The translations under genes were made by a program, and so were the position numbers. The notes under the pieces were generated by a model. It ran no database searches and was not told the origin of the DNA. It saw only the letters and a list, made by a program, of their open reading frames with translations. Source: an uncultured Collinsella sp. (lineage in GTDB: Bacteria > Actinomycetota > Coriobacteriia > Coriobacteriales > Coriobacteriaceae). Taken from it: a stretch of DNA of 58,410 nucleotides. The DNA lies in assembly GCA_902472315.1 (NCBI GenBank), contig CABRNM010000009.1:1-58410 (forward strand), read 5' to 3'. This document shows positions 25,439-34,747 of the stretch, in pieces (the stretch's first letter is position 1; the number at the start of each line of letters is the position of its first letter).

Positions 25439-26153
25439 GCCCGCACGCCCATAACTGCCCTCGCCTTTTGATTCGCGCACGGCGCGGAAGGGACGCGGCG
25501 AACGTCGGCGTATGGCGCGCCCAATCTGGGCATCCGGCGCATGGCGCCCTATTGTCTTGCATATTTTCGCTTGTGCCATGCATAAATAGATGGGGGCGCC
25601 CCTTCCCGTCCCAACGTACCCCCGCTTGGACCGTGCAAAAACCGGAGTATTCAGCATCGCGACCCCCGCCGGCGACGCCGCGAACCGGGAGCATCGCGCG
25701 GCCGGCGTCGCTTTGGGGCACGGCACGGCGCGAAACGCGCGTTATCGCCGCACCGGACGCCGTCCTCCAACCCAAGTTGCCCGTCGAGGGACCCCGCGAG
25801 CCCAAATAGACGCTTCCGGAGCGTATGCAGCCACCCCGGCTTGCTGAAAACTCCCGAAAATGCACGGCGCGCCCCGGGGGACCCGTGCGTGCCGTGAAAA
25901 AACACGCCCGCATCCAGAACAATGCGAGCGTGAAAGTCAGATGGCAGCAAGGGCGCCAGGCAGCGAGCGGAATCCCGAGTGTGTCCGCCCGGGCACTGCG
26001 GCCACCGTGCGTCAGTAGGGAGCTTCACGTTCTCCGTCTATGCCAGAACCCCGCATACGCGAATCTCCAACTAAGCCGATAACCCACATCTCTTGCCGCG
26101 ACCGCCTCCGTGCTTTTTCGTGAGGGGGCCGGCCCACCTCAAACTACGCCCAC
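25439..26153. other. Intergenic region containing repeat element copy B
   Basis: There is no credible gene here. The region contains element B (25631-25866), annotated separately. The GC-rich remainder (25867-26153) shows no promoter, RNA gene or coding pattern I can support. Confidence 0.45.
25631..25866. repeat. Element with inverted ends, copy B (possible ncRNA or MITE)
   Basis: The left end CCGTGCAAAAACCGGAGTAT continues TCAGCA (25631-25656). The right end TTGCTGAAAACTCCC continues GAAAATGCACG (25841-25866). It has the same layout as copy A at 18955-19191, including TCTTGCATA exactly 76 bases upstream and TACCCC..CTTGG just before the left end. The interior sequence is unrelated to copy A, but its length differs by only one base. 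Confidence 0.65.
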
Positions 26154-26187
26154 AAAAAGGGCCCCGAGCATAGTCTGCTCGGGGCCC
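26154..26187 (-). terminator. Terminator of the DEAD-box helicase gene
   Basis: GGGCCCCGAGCA and TGCTCGGGGCCC form a perfect 12-bp stem with a 5-base loop, followed on the minus strand by TTTTTG. Confidence 0.93.
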
Positions 26188-26220
26188 GAACTCGTCTCGC
26201 CTTACCGCGCGACGCGTATG

Positions 26221-28470
<2,250 letters not shown>

Positions 28471-28752
28471 ATGTCGTTGTTCCTTATCTGCACGCGTCAT
28501 GGGCGCGGCATGCGGCCGCGCGGGCGTGCTTGGTAGTGCGCTAATACATACAAAAACAGGTGCGCACAGAGAGGACGTTGCTCAGCACGCTGGCGATCGC
28601 TTTGGCAGCCCTATCACGCGCCGTCCAGACGCAGCGGCCCTAAGCGATGGAGCAGATTCGCCGCGGGTTAGTATACCCGTGCTTCGCATGCCCCCACGTA
28701 AACCACAGATGACGAGGCGGACGCGGCGGGTCCGAGGTGGGCCCGGCCGATT
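28471..28752 (-). promoter_or_regulatory. Long leader and promoter of the helicase gene
   Basis: On the minus strand TATACT (28670-28675) is a strong -10 without a clear -35. Transcription would begin near 28663, leaving about 190 nt of untranslated leader. I see no terminator within it. The alternating-repeat array lies just upstream of this promoter. Confidence 0.4.
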
Positions 28753-29051
28753 GTCTCAATCTGTAACAGTTACGAGACAAAACCAGGTCCACACGTTACG
28801 GATCGAGACATTCAGTCAGCCCCTTGGCTAACATCTCGATCTGTAACATCTGCAGGCCGAATCTTCGTTTAGGTGTTACAGGTCGAGACAAACGGTCGAC
28901 ACGGCTCACAAACGTCTCGATCTGTAACAGTTGCGGAGCAAAACCGGCCCCAAATGTTACAGAACGAGACAGTTGAGTTGTCTGCCGAGGAACAATCTCA
29001 ATCTGTAACAACTAGACCCCATATCCCCCGCCAGATGTTACAGATCGAGAC
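28753..29051. repeat. Array of eight 16-bp motifs in alternating orientation
   Basis: Forward copies, near GTCTCGATCTGTAACA, start at 28753, 28833, 28914 and 28995. Inverted copies, near TGTTACAGATCGAGAC, start at 28794, 28874, 28955 and 29036. Forward-to-inverted gaps are always 25 bases and inverted-to-forward gaps are 23, 24 and 24, so the pair period is 80-81. Gap sequences differ, but the first and fifth share GTT, CG, CAAAACC and CC blocks, pointing to growth by duplication. The period is not a multiple of 3 throughout, so this is not a coding repeat. It lies between the GNAT terminator and the helicase promoter. Confidence 0.9.
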
Positions 29052-29081
29052 AGACGTGCCGAGCACCAAACCCGACAGGCC

Positions 29082-29124
29082 AAAAAAAGACCGGACGTCC
29101 AGCCATCACAACTGGAACGTCCGG
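29082..29124 (-). terminator. Terminator of the GNAT gene
   Basis: On the minus strand CCGGACGTTCCAG pairs with CTGGACGTCCGG (one bulge), followed by TCTTTTTTT. Confidence 0.85.
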
Positions 29125-29171
29125 CCCCGTCAAGCACCAACTAGGGAAGCTGAACCAACAGATCGCAGCCT

Positions 29172-29720
29172 CTACTCTGCGTCCGGGTCCTTAAAGTTCT
29201 TGGGATCCAAGACCATGCAGGTGTAGGTGATGTCGTGCTCATCATCGGGAATGGGCTCAAACCCGTTCTTGCCAAAGAAGTCGATGAGCAGCTGCGCGAG
29301 CTTAATCGGATCCGCATCAGGATCGTCAAAGAGATATTCGCTCAGATCCAGGAATGCAGGCTGCTGGTGGCCCTCGCTCTCCCAGTATCCCAACAGGGCG
29401 TCGTGCACCAGGCGCGCGCCATAGCCGTTACCGCGGTAGTCGGGGTCAACATACACATGGCTCAAAAACGTCGCCAGGTACTTGTTGAGCGGGTGCTCCG
29501 TAACGGCATTCGGCAGGCGGGGGTCATCTGAACCGCCCGTTACGCAAAAACCGACCAGCTCATCATCGGCAAAGACGCCCCAGAGGTAACTGTTCTCCTC
29601 GTCCTCGTCCTCAACCCAGTCCGCGTACTCGTCATAGACCTCGTAGCCCGACTGCTCGTCCAGATCGACCATATCGTCGACGTCGTCGGGACCCAAAGCC
29701 CTTACTTCAACTTCAGCCAT
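29172..29720 (-). CDS. GNAT-family N-acetyltransferase
   Basis: This 182-residue protein is of GNAT type. The acetyl-CoA binding motif A is VYVDPDYRGNGYGARLV (about residues 90-106), preceded by the strand YLWGVFADDELVGFCVTGG. It is very acidic throughout. The substrate is unknown. The start at 29720 has AAAGGACAGGA upstream. Its promoter (29756-29790) is the first of the seven promoters of the ATGTTGCGCAAC class, so this gene belongs to the same candidate regulon as the island to its right. The leader is about 30 nt long. Confidence 0.85.
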   Translation of the reverse strand: MAEVEVRALGPDDVDDMVDLDEQSGYEVYDEYADWVEDEDEENSYLWGVFADDELVGFCVTGGSDDPRLPNAVTEHPLNKYLATFLSHVYVDPDYRGNGYGARLVHDALLGYWESEGHQQPAFLDLSEYLFDDPDADPIKLAQLLIDFFGKNGFEPIPDDEHDITYTCMVLDPKNFKDPDAE

Positions 29721-29755
29721 TGTCCTGTCCTTTCTCTCGCTTTCAGGACAACCCG

Positions 29756-29790
29756 AGCATACGCCGCTGTCCAGATAACCTGTTGCGCAA
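29756..29790 (-). promoter_or_regulatory. ATGTTGCGCAAC-class promoter 1 (GNAT gene)
   Basis: Minus-strand TTGCGC (29785-29790), 23 bases, TATGCT (29756-29761). The palindrome context is CGATGTTGCGCAACAGG. Confidence 0.75.
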
Positions 29791-29816
29791 CATCGGAAAC
29801 TGCGTCAATACCGCCG

Positions 29817-30362
29817 TTAACGGCGACGACGCCTCAGGGCAATGCATGCAACGACAATCGCCAGCAGCACCAAGCCCTGGAAATTGATGCGGCTAATAGC
29901 GAAGCCCGAAGGAACAATAAAACTGTCGTAGAACATGTCGAGCAGGCCGATAAACACCAAAAACGCGATGAAGATCCAGAACACGCGACTCCTTAAAATG
30001 GGAGTAAACATGTCGAGTACCGAGCCACCCGAAGAAGAACCCTGATAGCCTATTAAATCAAACGGCTCATCCTTTTCCACCTCGTCGACATCGCTCGAAG
30101 CGCCTGAAGGCTCGGACTCCAAATCTCGACGATCCGTCCAATACCCGGGCACATGGTCGCGCTCACCAAGGTACTCACCGTTTTTGACCACCGGCTCAAA
30201 CAACATGGCACTCGAAAGATCCTCGAGCTCCTCGCGAATCAACTGGTCAGTACGAGCGTCATGAGGCTCCTCGAGCTCGCACTCAAGCTCGTACATATGC
30301 TCCATAACCCGCTCGTAGTCCTCTTCGGACATATCGTCATCGTAATAGGAGTTCCCGCTCAT
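29817..30362 (-). CDS. Acidic membrane protein of unknown function
   Basis: This 181-residue protein is not recognised. Residues 1-105 are strongly acidic and hydrophilic (MSEEDYERVMEHMYELECELEE begins a probable helix). There are two membrane segments near the C-terminus (about 125-145, VFWIFIAFLVFIGLLDMFY, and about 158-175, FQGLVLLAIVVACIAL), ending RRRRR. The topology suggests a cytosolic acidic domain on a hairpin anchor. GAGGG lies before the ATG. It is expressed from the second ATGTTGCGCAAC-class promoter, divergent from the large gene at 30629, which links it to the signalling island. Confidence 0.7.
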   Translation of the reverse strand: MSGNSYYDDDMSEEDYERVMEHMYELECELEEPHDARTDQLIREELEDLSSAMLFEPVVKNGEYLGERDHVPGYWTDRRDLESEPSGASSDVDEVEKDEPFDLIGYQGSSSGGSVLDMFTPILRSRVFWIFIAFLVFIGLLDMFYDSFIVPSGFAISRINFQGLVLLAIVVACIALRRRRR

Positions 30363-30406
30363 CGTTCATCCCTCATTCAAGAACCGAATCCCTTTTGGAC
30401 AACTCA

Positions 30407-30441
30407 AGTGTAGAAATCCATACCGAGCAGACGTTGCGCAA
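30407..30441 (-). promoter_or_regulatory. ATGTTGCGCAAC-class promoter 2
   Basis: Minus-strand TTGCGC (30436-30441), 23 bases, TACACT (30407-30412), with context CAATGTTGCGCAACGTC. It drives the acidic membrane protein gene. Confidence 0.75.
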
Positions 30442-30523
30442 CATTGCCGGGAACGAGACGGATCCGCTCTCAAAACGCCTCGGGACAAACCGTTCCGCAT
30501 TGCAATTTGCGCACTCGCGGATG

Positions 30524-30558
30524 TTGCGCAACGTTCTCGCCCATCGGGGCGGTAGCGT
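30524..30558 (+). promoter_or_regulatory. ATGTTGCGCAAC-class promoter 3
   Basis: Plus-strand TTGCGC (30524-30529), 23 bases, TAGCGT (30553-30558), with context GGATGTTGCGCAACGTT. It drives the 864-residue protein; the centre lies 90 bases from that of promoter 2. Confidence 0.75.
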
Positions 30559-30628
30559 TCGAGTTAACAAAGCCACGAGCCCTAAAACCCGGAATCGTGG
30601 GCTTCCACCGCATACGAAAGAAGGAACG

Positions 30629-33223
30629 ATGGACGAGATTTTTGAGCATCTGCTTCAAGATACCGACCGAGGGATCTCGATCAACCAGATTGTCAATCGC
30701 ATCGTGTTTCCCAACCACGATATCTGCATGCAGGCCAAAGCTGCCCTGGAGCGAGACTATGGCGAGTTCTGCTTTGCTGCCGTGATCCCCGATTACGAGG
30801 ACTTCCAGCACATGGATCCGACCGACGCCATCAATGCCGCCCTGGAAACCTGCGGGTCCGACGGCGAAGAGGTCACCAACGTCGTCTGGGGCTACAACTC
30901 GCTCCAGTACGAATACAACGGCATCCCCTCGCTGGAGGTTGCCAAGACTATCTCCAAGATGATCGGCGTTCCCGTCTACTACGAGTACACCGATGCCGAT
31001 GAGATCGCCGCCGGCGCCGTGATTGCCGATGCGCAGGGCGATAGCGTCTCATTTGCAAACGTGGTCGACAAGAGCTGCTGGGTGTATTTCCCGGAGGGGT
31101 TCGACGGTGCCACCGACACCCTGTTCCGCTGCGGCATGGGAACCATGTCCATGCCCGACGGAAGCCAAAAGTACTTTGAGGACACCACCGACCCCATCAT
31201 GCGTTCGTATGCGCAGCGCGGAAACGTGTCCCTGTACTTCGACTTTCTCAAGGACCAGTTTGGCGCCCAAGAGGAGCCCCGGGCAGAGTCCGATGCCCAG
31301 GCAGAGTCCGATGCCCAGGCATCGGGCAACGTCTACATGTCCCAGGCCATGGGCGCGATGACGTTTCGCATCGTCTTTCCCAATCATGACTGCTGCGAGT
31401 ATATCCGCGATGATCTCGACAAGTGCTTTGGCGGGTTCTCGCTCCAGGCGATTTGCGGCACACCCGACGGTACGTTTGACTCACCCGATGAAGTCCTGTC
31501 CACCATGGCAGGCCACGGAATCCCCGATGATGCAACCGATGTCGAATGGGGCTATAACTCCGTGCGCTATCGCGTGGCGCACTCCGTGCCCAACGCCGTC
31601 GTTCTCGAGGCGCTAGTCCAGCACTACAACATCCCGCTGTACGTCGAGTATTTCGATGAGCTTAAACGCGCGACCGGCGCTGCCATTACGATCCCCGACA
31701 TGGCAAACCCGACCGCATTCATCCCCGGCACACTCGGATGCAAAGAGCAGATGTACTTTGACCATGGCAGCGACAACGAAGGCTACGTTGCACTTCGATG
31801 CGGCTATTGCCAGGCGGTCTCCGATGATGGCAAAACGCGCATTTCCTTTGTCGACGACCCATCGCAGTCGGTCATGGCAGAAATGGCAGAAGAAGCATCG
31901 GTCGGAGTCTACGTTAGGCTGCTTAAAAAATTCGATCTTGAGCAAGTTCTCCCCGCTGGATATCAGAAACCGACTTCTCGTCCCGCCGCAAGTTCCAAAA
32001 AGAACACCTCGACCTCCTCGGCAGAAAAATCGAAAATCAGCCTGTGGATGAACCCCATTGCAGAGAAGCATGTCTGGAACTCCCTCGATGCCTACGGTCA
32101 AAAGCAGGGCAAGCAAAATGACATGAACATGTTCTTTTTGGAGCCGCTCTATCGCGGCGGCGACCAGATCCGCGACCCATTTGGATTTGCCACAGGCCGC
32201 AAACCTATGCCGGCTTATGCAAGCCACCAGGCGCACCGCAAGGTTATCGACGCCGCCCTTACTACCGACATGGAAGTCGGCGCGCTTGTCGCGGGGCTTC
32301 TCGGCCAAGACCTGTTGACATCCGAAGAGCTCAACGCGCTGCACCGCGACATCGAGCTCAAGTCCCAAGGCATAAGCGCCATCGCCACCGGAAGAGGCGC
32401 CGCGCTCGAAAGCCGTTGCGACTCGGTTTGCTACCTTATTGCAAAGCTCCGGAGCCATGACGACGACAATAGCCATCGCTTTATGATGTGGATGGCGGAC
32501 ACCGACCAAGCCGTACGCGTAAAGTTCTACGGCGAGGCACCGGCAATTGGCGCGCCCTTTACGTGCCGCTTTAGCGTAGTGGAAAATGACGCCATTACGT
32601 ACTGGATGCCCGTCGAGGACGAGAAGGGCTTCTCTCGCTATAAGCAGATTCCCGAGGGAGGACGCATCGACGTCTCCGCGGCAAAGAGCGACTCCGCCGC
32701 TATGAGCGCTCTTCGCAAGGCCAACGCGATGTTCCTTAAGGCGTGCGGACTCAAGCAGACCGCACCGTCCAAAACGCGCATGACCCCGGAGCAGTCGCAA
32801 CGATTTAGCGAGCTGCGAGAGAAACTGGGTCGTAAAACGGGTTATGCCCTTACGGTGCTCTTCTCGCGCTGCGTACTCTGCAGCGCCGAAGCCGACCGAT
32901 TCCTCGAGCTCATGGAGCACGCCGCTGCCGCGCACGATCGTGGAGAGGTGATCGACGTCGACGATACCGAGGTCGTAGAGCACAAGGCCGTTTACATGGT
33001 TGGCCCGATCTCTACCGAGGATGGTACTTGTCAGCTCTACAACCCCAACACCGTCAACTTTGAGGACTTTAGGTTCCAGCCCAACCTGCTCGAAGACTTC
33101 CATACCGACCTGCCCCGTGGCGGCAGCTTTATCAACATTGCAACGAGCGTCGTTGAGTCGGACGTCATCGCCGCCTGGGCGGGCTACAACCCGGGCAACG
33201 CCCAGCGCTCGGCGCGCTACTAG
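30629..33223 (+). CDS. Large protein with tandem duplicated domain, unknown function
   Basis: This 864-residue protein is cytosolic, without a signal peptide or membrane segment. Two copies of a domain of about 215 residues are evident: RIVFPNHD (residues 24-31 and about 246-253), WGYNS (about 86 and 306), then VYYEYTDADE / LYVEYFDE and LFRCG / LRCGY. A Ser/Thr-rich linker (about 450-470) leads to an unrelated C-terminal part of about 400 residues. The WGYNS-plus-hydrophobic-strand layout recalls small ferredoxin-like domains of the YubB/API92 kind, but I cannot confirm this. The start at 30629 has AGAAGGA upstream; upstream extensions would include the promoter. It is the first plus-strand gene of the island. 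Confidence 0.75.
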   Translation: MDEIFEHLLQDTDRGISINQIVNRIVFPNHDICMQAKAALERDYGEFCFAAVIPDYEDFQHMDPTDAINAALETCGSDGEEVTNVVWGYNSLQYEYNGIPSLEVAKTISKMIGVPVYYEYTDADEIAAGAVIADAQGDSVSFANVVDKSCWVYFPEGFDGATDTLFRCGMGTMSMPDGSQKYFEDTTDPIMRSYAQRGNVSLYFDFLKDQFGAQEEPRAESDAQAESDAQASGNVYMSQAMGAMTFRIVFPNHDCCEYIRDDLDKCFGGFSLQAICGTPDGTFDSPDEVLSTMAGHGIPDDATDVEWGYNSVRYRVAHSVPNAVVLEALVQHYNIPLYVEYFDELKRATGAAITIPDMANPTAFIPGTLGCKEQMYFDHGSDNEGYVALRCGYCQAVSDDGKTRISFVDDPSQSVMAEMAEEASVGVYVRLLKKFDLEQVLPAGYQKPTSRPAASSKKNTSTSSAEKSKISLWMNPIAEKHVWNSLDAYGQKQGKQNDMNMFFLEPLYRGGDQIRDPFGFATGRKPMPAYASHQAHRKVIDAALTTDMEVGALVAGLLGQDLLTSEELNALHRDIELKSQGISAIATGRGAALESRCDSVCYLIAKLRSHDDDNSHRFMMWMADTDQAVRVKFYGEAPAIGAPFTCRFSVVENDAITYWMPVEDEKGFSRYKQIPEGGRIDVSAAKSDSAAMSALRKANAMFLKACGLKQTAPSKTRMTPEQSQRFSELREKLGRKTGYALTVLFSRCVLCSAEADRFLELMEHAAAAHDRGEVIDVDDTEVVEHKAVYMVGPISTEDGTCQLYNPNTVNFEDFRFQPNLLEDFHTDLPRGGSFINIATSVVESDVIAAWAGYNPGNAQRSARY

Positions 33224-33300
33224 AGAGCGATTGGCACGGCCAAGCCATGTATCTGTTGCGCGGCATCGGCCCCGGACGTCGAACCGCGCCGTCCACGATG

Positions 33301-33335
33301 TTGCGCAACAGAATGCAGCGCAGGCGGCCTAGTAT
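33301..33335 (+). promoter_or_regulatory. ATGTTGCGCAAC-class promoter 4
   Basis: TTGCGC (33301-33306), 23 bases, TAGTAT (33330-33335), with context CGATGTTGCGCAACAGAATG. A degenerate inverted copy (CGATGCCGCGCAACAG on the minus strand, around 33252-33267) lies 45 bases upstream and has no -10. Confidence 0.75.
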
Positions 33336-33347
33336 GCGAAGTAACAG

Positions 33348-33388
33348 GCGCGCGCAGGTCAGACGCATCGAATCTGACCTGCGCGCGC
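33348..33388 (+). promoter_or_regulatory. Perfect 16-bp hairpin in the 5' leader
   Basis: GCGCGCGCAGGTCAGA (33348-33363) pairs with TCTGACCTGCGCGCGC (33373-33388) around a 9-base loop. It begins about 6 bases after the predicted start of transcription, has no T-run, and ends 27 bases before the ATG. It probably protects the mRNA 5' end or regulates translation. Confidence 0.65.
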
Positions 33389-33415
33389 AACACAAATCAT
33401 CGCAGGGAGCACACC

Positions 33416-34687
33416 ATGGCGCGTGACACATCAAACGATCCGGTTGTTAACTTGCCGCTCGATTACAAGTTCGACGGCAACGGCAACATCATCCAAAAGG
33501 TCTTTTTTGGCGTAAATGCGGTATTCTGCCCCGTCTGGTACTGGTGGTACTTCAAAAGCAATCGTGATCCCAACTTTTGGGTCGGTGACAGCGACATGGA
33601 CGGCTATGATCCCGAGGAATGCGCTACCGAGTTCCTGCACCGCATGGATAACTTTACGCCCGAGGAGAGCTGCAACCTCTTTGAAGTCGCAAAGTATTGC
33701 GACCGCATGACGGGCGTTACCGTCTTTGACGTCGTAAACGGGCGAAATGTAAACGAACGACACCTGGATGACTACTACACCGGCTACGACCTTGGCATCG
33801 AAGATGATGACGAGGACGAAGAAGACGACACAGACATCGAGATGGAGTTTGAAGGGCAACCTGTTAGCCCCCAGCCGATGCGCGTATGCGACGAGGGCCC
33901 CTGCCAGTTTATGCTGCCGCCCGTTTTAAACTGCGGAACGGACGACGGTTCTGGCTACGAGGTCGAGATTCCCCTGCGCGCCAAAACGACCAAGAGCGGT
34001 ACTCCGCAGGAGCGACTATCGTTCTATATCCCCGCCGACGTCGCCGTACAGTGGTTCCGCGAGGTCACGGGCGAACCGCAGGCCGACTACCAACTGTTCC
34101 AAACTGTTTGGATGGATCGGGCCAATCGGCTTGAGAACCCGCACTTTGTCGACCACCTGTTTTCCTATGCGTTTTGGCAGGAGCGACTGCTGCGCATCCT
34201 GCACTACACGTACAAACGCGGCAAGGTGCAGAGTGCGCGCATCGTTGCCGATTACGAAGGCGATGCCGCCGAGTTTATTGACAAGTACTACCCGGAGGCC
34301 GAGGTCATCGGTCATCAGGGCAATGAGAACGCCTTTGAAACGGGAGCCGCCTATCTGGTGGACCTCACGCTGGACTACAAATACAAGGGCGACAAGCTTG
34401 TCGAAAAAAAGACGTTCTCGGTCCTTGGCAGCTTTGGACGCGAATGGTATCGACTCTTTAGCGGCAATCCCAACGCCACCGTTGATGATTTCTACGCATG
34501 GTGCGAACAAACTGACACCTACGAGCCCCTACGTCAGGCAGCCGAAACCGCCGGCGCAATCGTTCAGTACACCACCTACGGACTAAAGGACGGCAAGCTC
34601 ACCAGCAAGCGCACCGAAGATCTCCAAGGCCGCACGAATGTCGAGATTAACGAGGCGGCCGAGCTGAGGAATCGCATGCTTACGTAG
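33416..34687 (+). CDS. Protein with internal duplication, unknown function
   Basis: This 423-residue soluble protein is not recognised. The segment NLPLDYKFDGNGNIIQKVFF (residues 12-31) is echoed by DLTLDYKYKGDKLVEKKTF near residues 315-333, each followed by an aromatic stretch (WYWWYFKSNRDPNFW / EWYRLFSGNPNATVDDFYAW). So it has two diverged copies of a domain of about 50 residues at its ends. The middle holds a very acidic run (DDDEDEEDDTDIEME, about 130-144). AGGGAG lies 7 bases before the ATG. It has its own ATGTTGCGCAAC-class promoter and leader hairpin, and may be co-transcribed with the channel gene 60 bases downstream. Confidence 0.7.
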   Translation: MARDTSNDPVVNLPLDYKFDGNGNIIQKVFFGVNAVFCPVWYWWYFKSNRDPNFWVGDSDMDGYDPEECATEFLHRMDNFTPEESCNLFEVAKYCDRMTGVTVFDVVNGRNVNERHLDDYYTGYDLGIEDDDEDEEDDTDIEMEFEGQPVSPQPMRVCDEGPCQFMLPPVLNCGTDDGSGYEVEIPLRAKTTKSGTPQERLSFYIPADVAVQWFREVTGEPQADYQLFQTVWMDRANRLENPHFVDHLFSYAFWQERLLRILHYTYKRGKVQSARIVADYEGDAAEFIDKYYPEAEVIGHQGNENAFETGAAYLVDLTLDYKYKGDKLVEKKTFSVLGSFGREWYRLFSGNPNATVDDFYAWCEQTDTYEPLRQAAETAGAIVQYTTYGLKDGKLTSKRTEDLQGRTNVEINEAAELRNRMLT

Positions 34688-34747
34688 ACGGCAACAGGCC
34701 CAGTTCACGTTATCCGTTCATCTCTATACTCACAGGAGGTACCTACT

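Noticed and set aside
25283..25726. 147-residue minus-strand protein
   Set aside because: Most of it lies across repeat element B and has no recognisable start; only the last 45 or so residues look protein-like, so only that part is listed, at low confidence.
28753..29051. CRISPR array
   Set aside because: Repeats are only 16 bp, alternate in orientation, and two spacers are partly homologous; no cas genes are nearby.
28873..29226. Repetitive small proteins (MLQIET... type) across the alternating array
   Set aside because: The pair period is 79-81 bases, so the frame is not kept between units; no ribosome site; both strands give similar peptides because the motif is palindromic in arrangement.
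33252..33267. An eighth ATGTTGCGCAAC-class promoter
   Set aside because: The site has two mismatches in the palindrome and no TANNNT at 23 bases; it points antisense into the end of the upstream gene. Probably a decayed copy.
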